In this document: positions 1-8,334 of the stretch, piece by piece
Position numbering within the stretch: position 1 is the first letter of the stretch
How the letters are laid out: each line of letters begins with the position of its first letter
Position numbers and translations under genes: made by a program
IMG/VR virus record: IMGVR_UViG_3300050026_000677
Span: 1-35,665 of that record
Source: a virus
Reading direction: 5' to 3' (one strand)
Length of the DNA stretch: 35,665 bases
The notes under the pieces: model-generated
Databases searched by the model: none
What the model was told of the DNA's origin: nothing
Seen by the model: only the letters and a program-made list of their open reading frames with translations

Positions 1-1538
1 CCTCCCCCGCCCCCACCACCGCTCCCACAATCGGCTCCTGTCCCGCTGACCACGCCAAGCGAATTGACGTGAAGGCATTGGGTTGTTCCGGTTACGTCAA
101 TCGTCATAATACCAGACGCCGAGAGAGCGACGAACGAGCCGTTACGTCCGGGGTCGATGACGGTTACGCCGCTGATCTCAAACGCATTGGACGTGTTGAT
201 GTAGGCGTCCGTGCTAATGCTGTGGTCCGCATTTATTAGGGTGGCCCCTCCGACCGCGTAACTCCCGGCCGCCATGCCCGCATTGGCTGCGCTACCGCCG
301 ACTTTGAACCCCACCCCCGTTGCCGTTTGAACCTGAGTAGACGCGCTGAACTCCAAAGTGCCGTAAACCGGAGAGTAGGCTTCCGCCCCCTGCCACAAGA
401 TGCGCCCGAAGTTCCCTAGCCCATCAATCTTGATGGCTGCGGCATTGGCTGAGGTAAGAATCGAGTTGGAGTCCAGCAGGTTCTGAATCCAGACTCCATA
501 CCCGGTAACGACGTGCCCACCGCCGCCGCCGTAACCTCCCGGCTGCCCAACGATGAAGCCCGCCCAGGTGTTCACCGTCACTCCGGCCCCGACTTGCGCC
601 AAGCTCGCCATATAGTTCATGCCGACGTTCGCAGTGTACGGTGAGGAGGAAGCCTGATAGTACAATTCCGAAACGCAGGGTTTCTGCTGGCCGCGGATGT
701 ATGGTGATCCGTAGATCGGGTCCGCTGGCATCGTCATTGGACCAGCAACCACGACGCAGTCCACTCCGAACTGATCCCATCCGTAGGTCTGCTCGTCAAT
801 TGTGCTCCGACTAAATCGGACCACCGCCGACACCCCGCGCGATTCGTTGTCCTGGTTCAACCAGGTATGGTCGATATTCGACACCACGTACCCGAGAGCC
901 GTAGAATCATTCAGGCTGGCCCCGCCCCACGCGCTGAAAGCGTTGGTGTCCGTGATCTGATTGGCCCCAATGAAGATTGGAGCGTCGAAAGTCTTCACGC
1001 CTGTCACAGTCTGCGCGGTATCGAGCGTCATGCACGTCGGACAGGAAAGAGTACCGGAGGTGTTCACGATGGGCAGAGAAACGGAAAGGTCCAGGGCTAT
1101 CGTGGTCAGGCCGGAGATCGTAGAGACAGAGATCCCGCTGCCCGCAGCAAAGGAGATCGCTTGATCGAACAGCACGTTGTCGCCGTACGTGATACGTCCT
1201 GAAGGAATACCGGCCCCTACGCATGAGACATCGTACCGTCCGTTCGCTGCGTAAAAGAACCAGTAGCCGAGGTTGGATGCGCTGAAGGGGTTGGCGAGCG
1301 CCGTTCCAAGGTTGTCCTGATAGATCGTGGCGAGCGTTCCGGGCGATCCGGTCCCGGTAAGGTAAACGTAGACCTGCGCGGCGGGGCCTGGGTAGGAGCG
1401 TTGTACCGGGGTGGTGGTTGAGGATTGGTAGCCCATGACGGAGATCGTCTGGTTGCCGGCCTCGCACCAGCCTTGCGCGCGATCATTCGCCTTCAGGAAC
1501 GGGATTGTAAGAAGCGCGAGAACGAGTAGTCTTTTCAT
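1..1538 (-). CDS. Tail fibre or spike protein with signal peptide (partial, runs off left edge)
   Basis: The frame is open from the ATG at 1538 to the window edge, giving 512 codons without a stop; the C-terminus lies outside. The protein begins MKRLLVLALLTIPF, a basic and then hydrophobic Sec-type signal. Residues about 45-105 (VYVYLTGTGSPGTLATIYQD through ANGRYDVSCVG) resemble the beta-rich virion-attachment domain seen at the N-terminus of many phage fibres and spikes. The rest is rich in Gly, Ser, Thr and Asn with short beta repeats (TAQTVTGVKTF, ITDTNAFSAWGGASL), as in trimeric fibres, and the last visible residues are a poly-Gly stretch. It starts one base after the stop of the upstream gene, so it is probably translationally coupled. 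The inferred role is receptor binding or a lateral fibre. The signal peptide is odd for a virion protein. The fibre call is good; the exact family is unknown. Confidence 0.75.
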   Translation of the reverse strand, partial: MKRLLVLALLTIPFLKANDRAQGWCEAGNQTISVMGYQSSTTTPVQRSYPGPAAQVYVYLTGTGSPGTLATIYQDNLGTALANPFSASNLGYWFFYAANGRYDVSCVGAGIPSGRITYGDNVLFDQAISFAAGSGISVSTISGLTTIALDLSVSLPIVNTSGTLSCPTCMTLDTAQTVTGVKTFDAPIFIGANQITDTNAFSAWGGASLNDSTALGYVVSNIDHTWLNQDNESRGVSAVVRFSRSTIDEQTYGWDQFGVDCVVVAGPMTMPADPIYGSPYIRGQQKPCVSELYYQASSSPYTANVGMNYMASLAQVGAGVTVNTWAGFIVGQPGGYGGGGGHVVTGYGVWIQNLLDSNSILTSANAAAIKIDGLGNFGRILWQGAEAYSPVYGTLEFSASTQVQTATGVGFKVGGSAANAGMAAGSYAVGGATLINADHSISTDAYINTSNAFEISGVTVIDPGRNGSFVALSASGIMTIDVTGTTQCLHVNSLGVVSGTGADCGSGGGGGG

Positions 1539-1539
1539 A

Positions 1540-2010
1540 TCATGATGCCTGATGGATCGCCGTGATCCTTCCGTAATCGTCGATCGTAATCGTTCCGGGC
1601 GATCCTCCGGAGGTCAGCTTCGCTCCTACCGTGTAAGTGCCGGCGCCCGGTCCTTGCGGTAGGAGGGCGATCTCGACCTGCTGGCCGTTAGTTGTGATCG
1701 TCACTCCCGGTCCGGTGGATAGCAACAGTCCGCCGCTCAAACCGTTGATCTGCGTAAGACCGGGAAGACCGAACAGTTTCAAAGGATACGATCCGCCCGA
1801 TTGAAGCTGCTGCCCGATTCCCTGCGCGGCTTCGGTCAGGCCGGCGGGAGTGTTGGAAACCTTTCCGGGAAGTTGAGCAAGAGCGGAGTTCGCGTTGTCC
1901 TGCGCGTTAAACGCGAACGACGCCACCTTGCGGAGTTCACGCGCAACCTCAAGAGGGATCGACGGGTTCAGCGCCACGGGCGGACGCTTCGATTGTGTGT
2001 TCACAGCCAT
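1540..2010 (-). CDS. Small tail-associated structural protein
   Basis: This 156-residue protein has an N-terminal alpha-helical part (about 20-50, LEVARELRKVASFAFNAQDN) and a Gly/Thr-rich beta C-terminal half. It ends in LTSGGSPGTITIDDYGRITA, a motif close to the LTVDAQGRITAAS of the 988-residue fibre encoded at 17.3-20.2 kb; this kind of 'D.xGRITA' segment is common in phage tail fibres. It lies between the nozzle gene (4 nt gap) and the second fibre gene (1 nt gap), so it probably links or chaperones a fibre on the tail. There is no clear Shine-Dalgarno, and coupling to the upstream stop is likely. The function is inferred from position and motif only. Confidence 0.7.
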   Translation of the reverse strand: MAVNTQSKRPPVALNPSIPLEVARELRKVASFAFNAQDNANSALAQLPGKVSNTPAGLTEAAQGIGQQLQSGGSYPLKLFGLPGLTQINGLSGGLLLSTGPGVTITTNGQQVEIALLPQGPGAGTYTVGAKLTSGGSPGTITIDDYGRITAIHQAS

Positions 2011-2013
2011 CGG

Positions 2014-5000
2014 TTATATTTTAGCCCCGCTTGTTCCACCACCACCGCTCGTATCCCCGAACGGCTTCACTCGCATGTACGCAGCGGTCGATCCCCAGGA
2101 CTTTACAAGGAATTCGATATCGCGCTCGTACAGTTGCAGGTTCGTACCGGTCGCGCTGAGTTGCCAGTAGCGGCCCTTGAACGGCGGACACGGGTTATAC
2201 ATCTTGACCGGTGTTCCGGAAGACGGTAACGCCGCCAGCGTAACGGGCGCGCCGCCGTCCACGATCACGCTTACGATCCCGCCTCCTATCCCGCACGTAT
2301 AGGCAGTCCAGATTTCGCGGCAATGTAGATACCCGGACTGGCCAAGCGCGGTAGGCTGCGAGATCCAGTAGTTCGCCGGCTCCGGTTCAATTTCATAGAC
2401 CCATTCCGAATCCGGCCATACCTCCCAGGGAACGTCGTCCATCGGTACGAGCCGCATCATGTGGCCGCGGAACGGAGCGGAAAAGGAAAAGGGAATCGTC
2501 TGCTCTCCGTTCGCGCTCACGGTCATTACCAGCGCCGCACTCGTCTGATACCCGTCGTATTGCACTTGCACTTGCTTCGGTTGACCAAACGTATTGAAAT
2601 GCAGCCTGATACCTTGAACGAATTTATAATGCAGGCCAGCCCCGCCGCCGCCCCAGTCCGTAACGCGGGCGGTCGTGATCTCGGGCAGCGGAAGGAACGA
2701 CGGCTGCCATTCGTACAGCGCCACGGGTCCGGTGCCGGTAATCAGCAGCGTCAGGTTGAAATGAATCAGTGGTTCGTCGTCGGTATCAGGCGGTTCAAAA
2801 ACAAGGTCCAGGATGTTGCGAGCGCGCGTGACAGGCGGCGGCTCGTACAGCACGGTTAGGACAGGACCGGATACGAGCAGGTTATCCCAAAGGATCTGGA
2901 CGCCGGGCGACCCCATGTAATCGAACATCAGGTCGCCCCATTGCTTTACGGCGCGGCTATCACCCGCGTCCACGGCAGGCGTCAGGCAGACGTAGTCGAC
3001 GGGACCGCCCGCGTCGGCGATCGCGCCTTCCGGAGTGGTTGAGGAAACCTGATACAGATTCCCGTCCACACCACCTACCATTAACAGCGGGTTCGGTACG
3101 CCCCTTTCGAGAACGAACAAGGTCGCTTCGGGATTGTAGGTATCCTTCCGCCATCCCTTCATGGCGAGCGAGTAGACCAGCGCTTCGTACGTTCCCTGCG
3201 AATTCAGGTACGTCGCGTACACGAAGCCTTCCGCGTACCCTACCCGGAGCGAGGCGGCGGGCGCCGCGTACACGGGCGGGTAGATCGTCTGGCCGGTGAT
3301 CGTTACGGGTACGCCCGGAACACCCGGTTCGCCCGCCTGTCCGTCATGCGGAAACAACGGATCTAGGTCGGCTTCGGTCAGGTTCTCGGCGGACGGACCG
3401 AACGAATAGGCGTAGATCCCGTCCGGTCCCCAATAGAACAGGACGCGGCGCCGCGCATCGAACGCCCACGGACCGGCGATTCCCTCGACGCCGCTCAAAC
3501 GGTACGACTGGTACGGGTTGGCCGCGCCAGGCGTAGGTTCTACGCGGTAAACCGAGGACGCGGTAAAGGTGTAGTTCGATCCTTCCTGATAGAACCCGTT
3601 CAACAGCGGTTCGCTCGGCCCAGTGACCTCGATATAGCCGCTGTCGGAAGCGCCGTCCGGATTATCGACGTTCGAGAAGTACAGGAAGCCGGGGTTGAGC
3701 GGGTCGCCAACGCTCAACACCCGGTTGTTCGCTTCGTCAAGCCACCCGGCGTATAGCGGTTGTCCCTCGATCGTCGCCTCCTGGATCTGGAACGGATACG
3801 TTCCGGAGGGCGGCGCGACTGATTGTGCAAGCTGGAGGAACGTCACGCTCGCGGGCGGCGCGTACAGGCTGTACGTCTTGCCGCCGATAACGATTTCGGT
3901 GCCGCGTAACCAACGGACGTTGAACTGATCACCCGATGCCCAGACGATCGAAGTACCCGTTACGAGCGCGGTGCCGTTATGAGGTACGTCGGTCACCGGC
4001 CAGGGTTGGTAGGAGGTTACTTCAAGCGGATCGGTGATCTGCGCGGCGGCTTCGGTAATGGTGTCCTGCCATGCGTAACCGGACGCAATTGGTTGAGAGC
4101 CGACGTAATGCCAGTCCGGATTCGTTCCACCTCGACGCTCCCAATCAACGGTGTCAACCTGTGGATCACCGCTGGCCGACGCGGTGAGCGTAATCGCTTG
4201 ACGGCGTAGTATTTCACCATTTCGCGTCTCCGGACTGACCGTGCTGTGAGCGCCGGTTAGGGAATTACGATACCGATACCGCCACTGGATCGCTGGCGCT
4301 TGATTACCGGCCGTGTTGAAATTACAGTCCGGACCGTATCCGCCGCCGACCCACCAGCCGGACACCTGCGCGTTCACCACGCCGCCGCTCGTATAAATCA
4401 GGATGCCGAGCGACTGGATGTTGTTCAGCCCGAGCGTCGGATCGGTCCCGACCCGCGTCATCTCGCACAGTTTGAACATTACGTCGATCCACGCGCTTTG
4501 GCCTGTGTTGAAGATCACCGGATTCGGCGATCCTGGCGCTACAACGGTAGGGGCGAGTTCGGCGGCGACGCCATATTCGATGGCGCTCAATTGCGCGTCG
4601 ATCGTCGGAACCGTGCCGGGAAGTACTCCAGCAAGTGCAGATTGAGCGAAGTCGCTTTGTCTCAGTACGAAATAGAGGAAGTCAGTAGTGAAAGCGGAGG
4701 AGGCATCGGTCGTGGCGATGTCAACCATCACATGCACTTCGGTTACGTACTGTGGGTTGTCGAACAGCAGGCCGACATGCATGTAATCTTCGCCGGAGAT
4801 CGGACGGTCGGCAAGCTGCGTTGCGTCTACGTAGCCAGCGGTAGGATAGGCGTTCGAGAACAGGACCGCGCTCATCGAACCACCCGTAACGGTAGGGGCG
4901 AGGTTCGCCAGGATCGCGTTGCCGCTGATCGATGCGCCGTCCGCGTGCGTACTGGCCGTCCACGTGCGGAAGTTGGGAGGACTCGTAATCGTTTGGGTCG

Positions 5001-5964
5001 CGGATACGGTTACAGCTCCCGTGTCGCAGCGGAAGCTGTAAGTACCGTCCGGAGCAGCGGTCACGCTCAACACACGAACGTACGTGATGCCGTTCAAACA
5101 CAGGAGTTGATTACGCGCGAGGCCGGGAAGCGCGGCGGCGGGCACGATCGTACAAAGTCCGGAAGATCCGGTATCGTATTGGATAGCCGCGACGGTCGTG
5201 CCGGAAAGCGGCACGAACACCTGTTCGATAAACACCTGCTCGCTGTCGATCGTGATCATCGCGCCGGCGGTCATCCAGCCGTATCCGCCCGATGAAGAGA
5301 CGCCGATCGAGGCCATGCCGGGAGCGCCGGAATCGTACAGGATAACGAGCACGGTCGTCCCGACAGGGATACGGGTGGTTGTAACGGGTGTCGCTCCCGT
5401 TCCTCCCGTGTTGTTGATCGCCGCCCACTCAGAGGATACGGAGTTATCCGTTTCGGTGTCGGAAATTACTTTGTAAAGCGGCTGCGAGCGCACGGCAAGC
5501 GGTTCGGAAACCGGAGAGGCAATACCGATATTCTGCTTTGTAACACCATCCGTCTTGTAACGCTGTTGCTTCAGGGAATCATACGTGTACAGCCACGATT
5601 CGGGGGATTGCGGAGGGCGATACGATACGAGCGCGAGCGAATTGCCGCTGAAGCCGGAATCGATTTCGGTAAGCGGACTGGACGCTCCGCTATAGAGCTT
5701 CGTGCCGCTACCTACAAACCGCGCGAATGGATTTACGGCTTCCGGAACGGAGTCGTTCATCCGCGCGATCGAATGGATGGGAGAGGCGTTCGGAACGGAG
5801 GCGAGCGCGGTGATCGGCGGGCGCGTTACGAGGGCGCCTGCCTCCAGGTCCGGTTGGAGGTTGAACAGGAGCGAACAGCGGCCGGGAGGAAGCGAATCGG
5901 GCGGGTGATGAATGTCCATCCCGGTGTACGAGAATTTACCGGGGATGCGTTTGAACTCAGGCAT
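2014..5964 (-). CDS. Large tail nozzle / beta-propeller tail protein
   Basis: This is a 1316-residue beta-rich protein with no signal peptide. Around residues 745-800 it has NRVLSVGDPLNPGFLYFSNV followed by a 'PLLNGFYQEGSNYTFTASSVYRVEP' type segment, and near 840 it has RRRVLFYWGPDGIYAYSFG followed by NLTEADLDPLFP. This succession (release-site statement, vendor-style 'g.l......l.vft..siy', then 'fl..dGiy.ys......Ls...d.lF') is typical of the propeller proteins that form the distal tail tube of podoviruses (T7 gp12 and P22 gp10 type). It is much longer than those, roughly 500-800 residues, so extra beta domains are present. I chose the ATG at 5964 (MPEFKRIPGK) over the GTG at 5988; it overlaps the upstream stop by a few bases. 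It follows an adaptor-like gene, as expected for tail tube assembly. Assignment is by motif and context, without a database search. Confidence 0.7.
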   Translation of the reverse strand: MPEFKRIPGKFSYTGMDIHHPPDSLPPGRCSLLFNLQPDLEAGALVTRPPITALASVPNASPIHSIARMNDSVPEAVNPFARFVGSGTKLYSGASSPLTEIDSGFSGNSLALVSYRPPQSPESWLYTYDSLKQQRYKTDGVTKQNIGIASPVSEPLAVRSQPLYKVISDTETDNSVSSEWAAINNTGGTGATPVTTTRIPVGTTVLVILYDSGAPGMASIGVSSSGGYGWMTAGAMITIDSEQVFIEQVFVPLSGTTVAAIQYDTGSSGLCTIVPAAALPGLARNQLLCLNGITYVRVLSVTAAPDGTYSFRCDTGAVTVSATQTITSPPNFRTWTASTHADGASISGNAILANLAPTVTGGSMSAVLFSNAYPTAGYVDATQLADRPISGEDYMHVGLLFDNPQYVTEVHVMVDIATTDASSAFTTDFLYFVLRQSDFAQSALAGVLPGTVPTIDAQLSAIEYGVAAELAPTVVAPGSPNPVIFNTGQSAWIDVMFKLCEMTRVGTDPTLGLNNIQSLGILIYTSGGVVNAQVSGWWVGGGYGPDCNFNTAGNQAPAIQWRYRYRNSLTGAHSTVSPETRNGEILRRQAITLTASASGDPQVDTVDWERRGGTNPDWHYVGSQPIASGYAWQDTITEAAAQITDPLEVTSYQPWPVTDVPHNGTALVTGTSIVWASGDQFNVRWLRGTEIVIGGKTYSLYAPPASVTFLQLAQSVAPPSGTYPFQIQEATIEGQPLYAGWLDEANNRVLSVGDPLNPGFLYFSNVDNPDGASDSGYIEVTGPSEPLLNGFYQEGSNYTFTASSVYRVEPTPGAANPYQSYRLSGVEGIAGPWAFDARRRVLFYWGPDGIYAYSFGPSAENLTEADLDPLFPHDGQAGEPGVPGVPVTITGQTIYPPVYAAPAASLRVGYAEGFVYATYLNSQGTYEALVYSLAMKGWRKDTYNPEATLFVLERGVPNPLLMVGGVDGNLYQVSSTTPEGAIADAGGPVDYVCLTPAVDAGDSRAVKQWGDLMFDYMGSPGVQILWDNLLVSGPVLTVLYEPPPVTRARNILDLVFEPPDTDDEPLIHFNLTLLITGTGPVALYEWQPSFLPLPEITTARVTDWGGGGAGLHYKFVQGIRLHFNTFGQPKQVQVQYDGYQTSAALVMTVSANGEQTIPFSFSAPFRGHMMRLVPMDDVPWEVWPDSEWVYEIEPEPANYWISQPTALGQSGYLHCREIWTAYTCGIGGGIVSVIVDGGAPVTLAALPSSGTPVKMYNPCPPFKGRYWQLSATGTNLQLYERDIEFLVKSWGSTAAYMRVKPFGDTSGGGGTSGAKI
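5952..5963. repeat. 12-bp direct repeat, copy 1
   Basis: TGAACTCAGGCA on the plus strand. It covers the stop of the 93-residue gene and the first codons of the nozzle gene. An identical copy lies at 6226-6237. Confidence 0.85.
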
Positions 5965-6238
5965 CCAAAATAATCCCTTCTTCCTCACTCCTGGGACTGT
6001 ACCGAGTTATCAATGTATGCAATTGCTGATGCGATTGATCTCTGTAAATCAGGAATTTTCCATTCCGATCCGTAACTTTAACTGAGTATACAGTTTTGCC
6101 AGCTTCGATCCGCATCGGCTTTATCCAAATGCCTTCAGCATCTTGATGCGGAAAGTTGGCAAATTCGTCAACTGGATCGTTGGCGTGAGCTTCGTAGTAA
6201 TCCGTAAACCTTTTGATCTTTCCAGTGAACTCAGGCAC
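5957..6238 (-). CDS. Unknown 93-residue protein in a low-GC cassette
   Basis: The gene starts with GTG at 6238, seven bases behind a good GGAGG, and overlaps both neighbours by about 8 bases. The protein begins MPEFTGKIKRFTDYYEAHAN and has mixed charged and beta-type content (KTVYSVKVTDRNGKFLIYRD). I do not recognise a family. The coding DNA is visibly AT-richer than the genes on either side. The first four codons (xTG CCT GAG TTC) are repeated at the start of the nozzle gene, and the same 12 bases occur at both ends of this gene. This suggests a small gene inserted at the junction between the adaptor-like and nozzle genes. It could be a moron or a minor virion protein; there is no evidence for either. 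Confidence 0.65.
   Translation of the reverse strand: MPEFTGKIKRFTDYYEAHANDPVDEFANFPHQDAEGIWIKPMRIEAGKTVYSVKVTDRNGKFLIYRDQSHQQLHTLITRYSPRSEEEGIILDA
6226..6237. repeat. 12-bp direct repeat, copy 2
   Basis: TGAACTCAGGCA on the plus strand. It covers the stop of the 441-residue gene and the first codons of the 93-residue gene. It is identical to 5952-5963, and the two copies bracket the low-GC cassette. Confidence 0.85.
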
Positions 6239-7556
6239 GCGCTACCTCCATCTCAGATTTCAACGCAGGCTGCTGGAGTTGACCACGATAGAAGGCGATC
6301 GCGTCTAACCTCGCGTTCTGTAGTTTAGCCGCCGCGATCAGGTTCGCGTACAGTCGACTCGTTCCATCGAACTCCGCGCCACCCATCTTGAACGAGGCAA
6401 TGTGTTGAGCATAGTCGAGCACCGGGTCGATCTGGCCTCGCGGCACCTGGAGGTAACCGCTTACCGGCGCGTTCACCACCATCCAGAGGCCGACACCGTA
6501 CGCCGCGTCCGGCGTCTGACCGATACAGGCCATGTTGCGGCCACACATGCCGACGAACGACGGAGCGCCGGTTGTCAATTGCCAGTCCGGAAGGTAGGCG
6601 TCTATGTCGAAGACCGAGCCGATGCCGCATGTGGTATTGTCGATATCGGCGGTAAGAACCGATGGATAAAGACGTACTAGTTGAACGAATTCTGTATAAC
6701 GTTGTTCACAGTAAGCTGCTCGAACAAAGTCGCGAGATGGACCGTCAGATCCTAAAATGTCCGCGAGCACGCCCCACTTTAGAGCGGGTGAAAGATCATC
6801 TGGAATCTGCAAGAGAACTGGTGTGGCAACGTTTAAGTTTAGCTGCACTCCGCTCGTTACAAGGAGACAATCCAGAAATCCCTCATTCAGAGGAGGCGGA
6901 ACCATCCTGATCTGCTGCGGTCCGACGCCGAACACCGAGTAGCTGACCGGCTGATCCGGATTCTGTTCCGCTCCTGGAACGTACGCCTGTTCCGCCCATT
7001 CGTCTAACCGACCGAGCGGGTACGCCGGGTTCGCGGGCGGCGTCGTTTGAGGAAGCGGTATCCAGGCGGTCCGCCTTACATCGAACGTTCCTTCGGGAAG
7101 CGGAGCGATATCGGTCGGCGGCGACGGACCGGCGATCATCTGTTGCGTGACGCGGCATCCCGTATCGTCTAGGAAGCGGTTCAGCCGGTTCTGCATCGCA
7201 ACTTGTAACTGCGCGAACGTGAACTGGCCGGTGCCAACCCACCCTGGAGCGAGCGCCGGTTCCAGGAGCGCGGCGAGAACGTTGTTCGCCACCTCTACGT
7301 CGGTCGCGGTATAGGCGATCGCCGCGTTGTTCGTCGCTCCGGTCAAGTTCGGTAAATCGTAATAGAGAACGTTGGCGGCGGTAGGGAAAGCGATCTTCTG
7401 CTTGTAGGATGCGGTCAGGAGTTGATGGAAGCGAACCGATTCGATGATCGCGTTCAGGAGTTCGTCCGGCTGATTCCAGTAGACGAACCCCGTGTCCTGG
7501 AGGCGGCTGGCTAAAGCCGCAACGGCTTGCGCGAACGTGAGATAGCTATAAGCCAC
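6231..7556 (-). CDS. Head-tail adaptor-like protein, long form
   Basis: This 441-residue protein opens with MAYSYLTFAQAVAALASRLQD, an alpha-helical start, then WNQPDELLNAIIESVRFHQL, followed by beta-rich segments and a helical C-terminal half (LSPALKWGVLADILGSDGPS, AYCEQRYTEFVQLVRLYPSV). The plan resembles the 357-residue adaptor-like protein at 8.3-9.4 kb: an N-terminal 'TF.q....l' helix, a helix pair, then beta structure. Its position just before the nozzle gene fits a second connector ring or a tail-completion protein. The stretch coding for roughly residues 220-300 (about 6650-6900) is lower in GC than the rest, so this part may have been exchanged. The function is inferred; family-level identity is uncertain. 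Confidence 0.65.
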   Translation of the reverse strand: MAYSYLTFAQAVAALASRLQDTGFVYWNQPDELLNAIIESVRFHQLLTASYKQKIAFPTAANVLYYDLPNLTGATNNAAIAYTATDVEVANNVLAALLEPALAPGWVGTGQFTFAQLQVAMQNRLNRFLDDTGCRVTQQMIAGPSPPTDIAPLPEGTFDVRRTAWIPLPQTTPPANPAYPLGRLDEWAEQAYVPGAEQNPDQPVSYSVFGVGPQQIRMVPPPLNEGFLDCLLVTSGVQLNLNVATPVLLQIPDDLSPALKWGVLADILGSDGPSRDFVRAAYCEQRYTEFVQLVRLYPSVLTADIDNTTCGIGSVFDIDAYLPDWQLTTGAPSFVGMCGRNMACIGQTPDAAYGVGLWMVVNAPVSGYLQVPRGQIDPVLDYAQHIASFKMGGAEFDGTSRLYANLIAAAKLQNARLDAIAFYRGQLQQPALKSEMEVARA

Positions 7557-7566
7557 ATCCGATCAG

Positions 7567-7782
7567 CTATGGAGCAGGAGTGAAATCGACGTAGTAGTAC
7601 TTTCCGATTTCAAACTTAGACGCCGCCGCTTCGTTCACAGTCTGCACGTTGAACTGGGCAGATGGTGTTGCCTTGAAATACTTTTCATTTTCCTCGGAAC
7701 CAGCATATACAGCGTAGAATCCAAGGCTGAAACCACCGTCTCCAAGATTGACTTTGGAGCCTAATGCGACCTTGCAACGCAT
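7567..7782 (-). CDS. Unknown small protein (71 residues)
   Basis: The ATG at 7782 is preceded by a purine-rich GGGGGA site. The protein reads MRCKVALGSKVNLGDGGFSL at the start and ends KFEIGKYYYVDFTPAP, a compact beta-type sequence with Tyr-Tyr-Tyr-Val-Asp near the end. No family is recognised. Base composition is more AT-rich than in the neighbouring structural genes. It sits between two putative connector genes and a short basic protein, so it may be a minor virion protein or an accessory gene. Confidence 0.65.
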   Translation of the reverse strand: MRCKVALGSKVNLGDGGFSLGFYAVYAGSEENEKYFKATPSAQFNVQTVNEAAASKFEIGKYYYVDFTPAP

Positions 7783-7794
7783 CGTTTTGTCCCC

Positions 7795-7992
7795 CTAGAA
7801 AGGTTTAATGATTTTTCCCGCCGTCTGCGCCGAGCGAACGCTCGCGGCGCCGGTCTTAATGTCGGTCCGCATCGTATTCGCCGCGATCTTCGGCCGCAGC
7901 GGCGACTTCCGAATCAAGCCGTGTTGCGAGGCGGCCATCGGAGAGTTGAGCGGCCCGAACATGTGGCCGCCGGTCGTTAGTTTCTTTGCCAT
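7795..7992 (-). CDS. Short basic protein A (65 residues), paralogue of protein B
   Basis: The start is set by a perfect AGGAGGT seven bases before the ATG at 7992; a longer reading from 8025 has no ribosome site. The protein begins MAKKLTTGGHMFGPLNSPMA and continues ASQHGLIRKSPLRPK. The block SPMA-x2-HGL-x2-K-x-P-x2-P recurs in protein B (8124-8309), so the two are diverged duplicates. Both are basic, short, rich in Gly, Pro, Ser and Thr, and have no membrane segment. They lie between the two adaptor-like genes. A virion-internal, DNA-contacting or head-completion role is possible but not shown by the sequence. Confidence 0.75.
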   Translation of the reverse strand: MAKKLTTGGHMFGPLNSPMAASQHGLIRKSPLRPKIAANTMRTDIKTGAASVRSAQTAGKIIKPF

Positions 7993-8005
7993 CGTTATAA
8001 CCTCC

Positions 8006-8024
8006 TGGCGTCTGCAAAACGCCA
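8006..8024 (-). promoter_or_regulatory. Stem-loop abutting the ribosome site of protein A
   Basis: On the minus strand TGGCGT pairs with ACGCCA across a 7-base loop, and the AGGAGG of the next gene (8001-8005 side) follows immediately. It could mask or expose the ribosome site, or protect a processed mRNA end. The 130-base gap upstream (7993-8123) holds no ORF with a start site that I trust. Confidence 0.45.
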
Positions 8025-8123
8025 AATCCCGTCCAAGGAAATTGAAGACCGGGGATCATTGCCGCCGCACCGACTCCCCCCTGCCATAGATACCTCAGAA
8101 TGTGCGGTCCAAGGCAGAGATCA

Positions 8124-8309
8124 TTAAACGCTTTGGGAACGTGGTCGCGGCGAACTGATCGTCGTCCCTCCGCTCATGGACTTCCGCTTCGCGATATTCG
8201 TTCCGGCCGGATGCATCGGACCCTTCGCTACGAGGCCGTGCGCCGGCGTCGCCATTGGGGAGCGGACGCCGCCGATCATCCCGGCCTTCGCTCCACGTGA
8301 AAGTTTCAT
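8124..8309 (-). CDS. Short basic protein B (61 residues), paralogue of protein A
   Basis: The ATG at 8309 follows AAAGGAG with normal spacing, and earlier in-frame starts lack one. It begins MKLSRGAKAGMIGGVRSPMA and then TPAHGLVAKGPMHP, matching protein A at SPMA-x2-HGL-x2-K-x-P-x2-P. The C-terminus is Ser/Arg/Lys-rich (KRKSMSGGTTISSPRPRSQS). It is probably disordered, positively charged and cytoplasmic or virion-internal. It lies 25 bases after the adaptor gene start region and before protein A in transcription order. No family name can be given. Confidence 0.75.
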   Translation of the reverse strand: MKLSRGAKAGMIGGVRSPMATPAHGLVAKGPMHPAGTNIAKRKSMSGGTTISSPRPRSQSV

Positions 8310-8334
8310 CGGTAAACTCCTTTCAATCAATTCA

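Noticed and set aside
424-1486. Minus-strand frames of 89-186 codons in the first 1.5 kb
   Set aside because: The true gene is the frame open from 1538 to the window edge, which gives a signal peptide and a fibre-like protein; the others are out of frame with it.
6662-6910. Plus-strand 82-codon frame with a protein-like sequence
   Set aside because: It lies wholly inside the adaptor-like gene, has no good ribosome site, and the minus frame reads as a coherent protein; the local AT-rich patch explains its appearance.
7993-8123. Open frame through the gap between the two short basic proteins
   Set aside because: It lacks a start codon with a ribosome site and runs out of frame into protein A.
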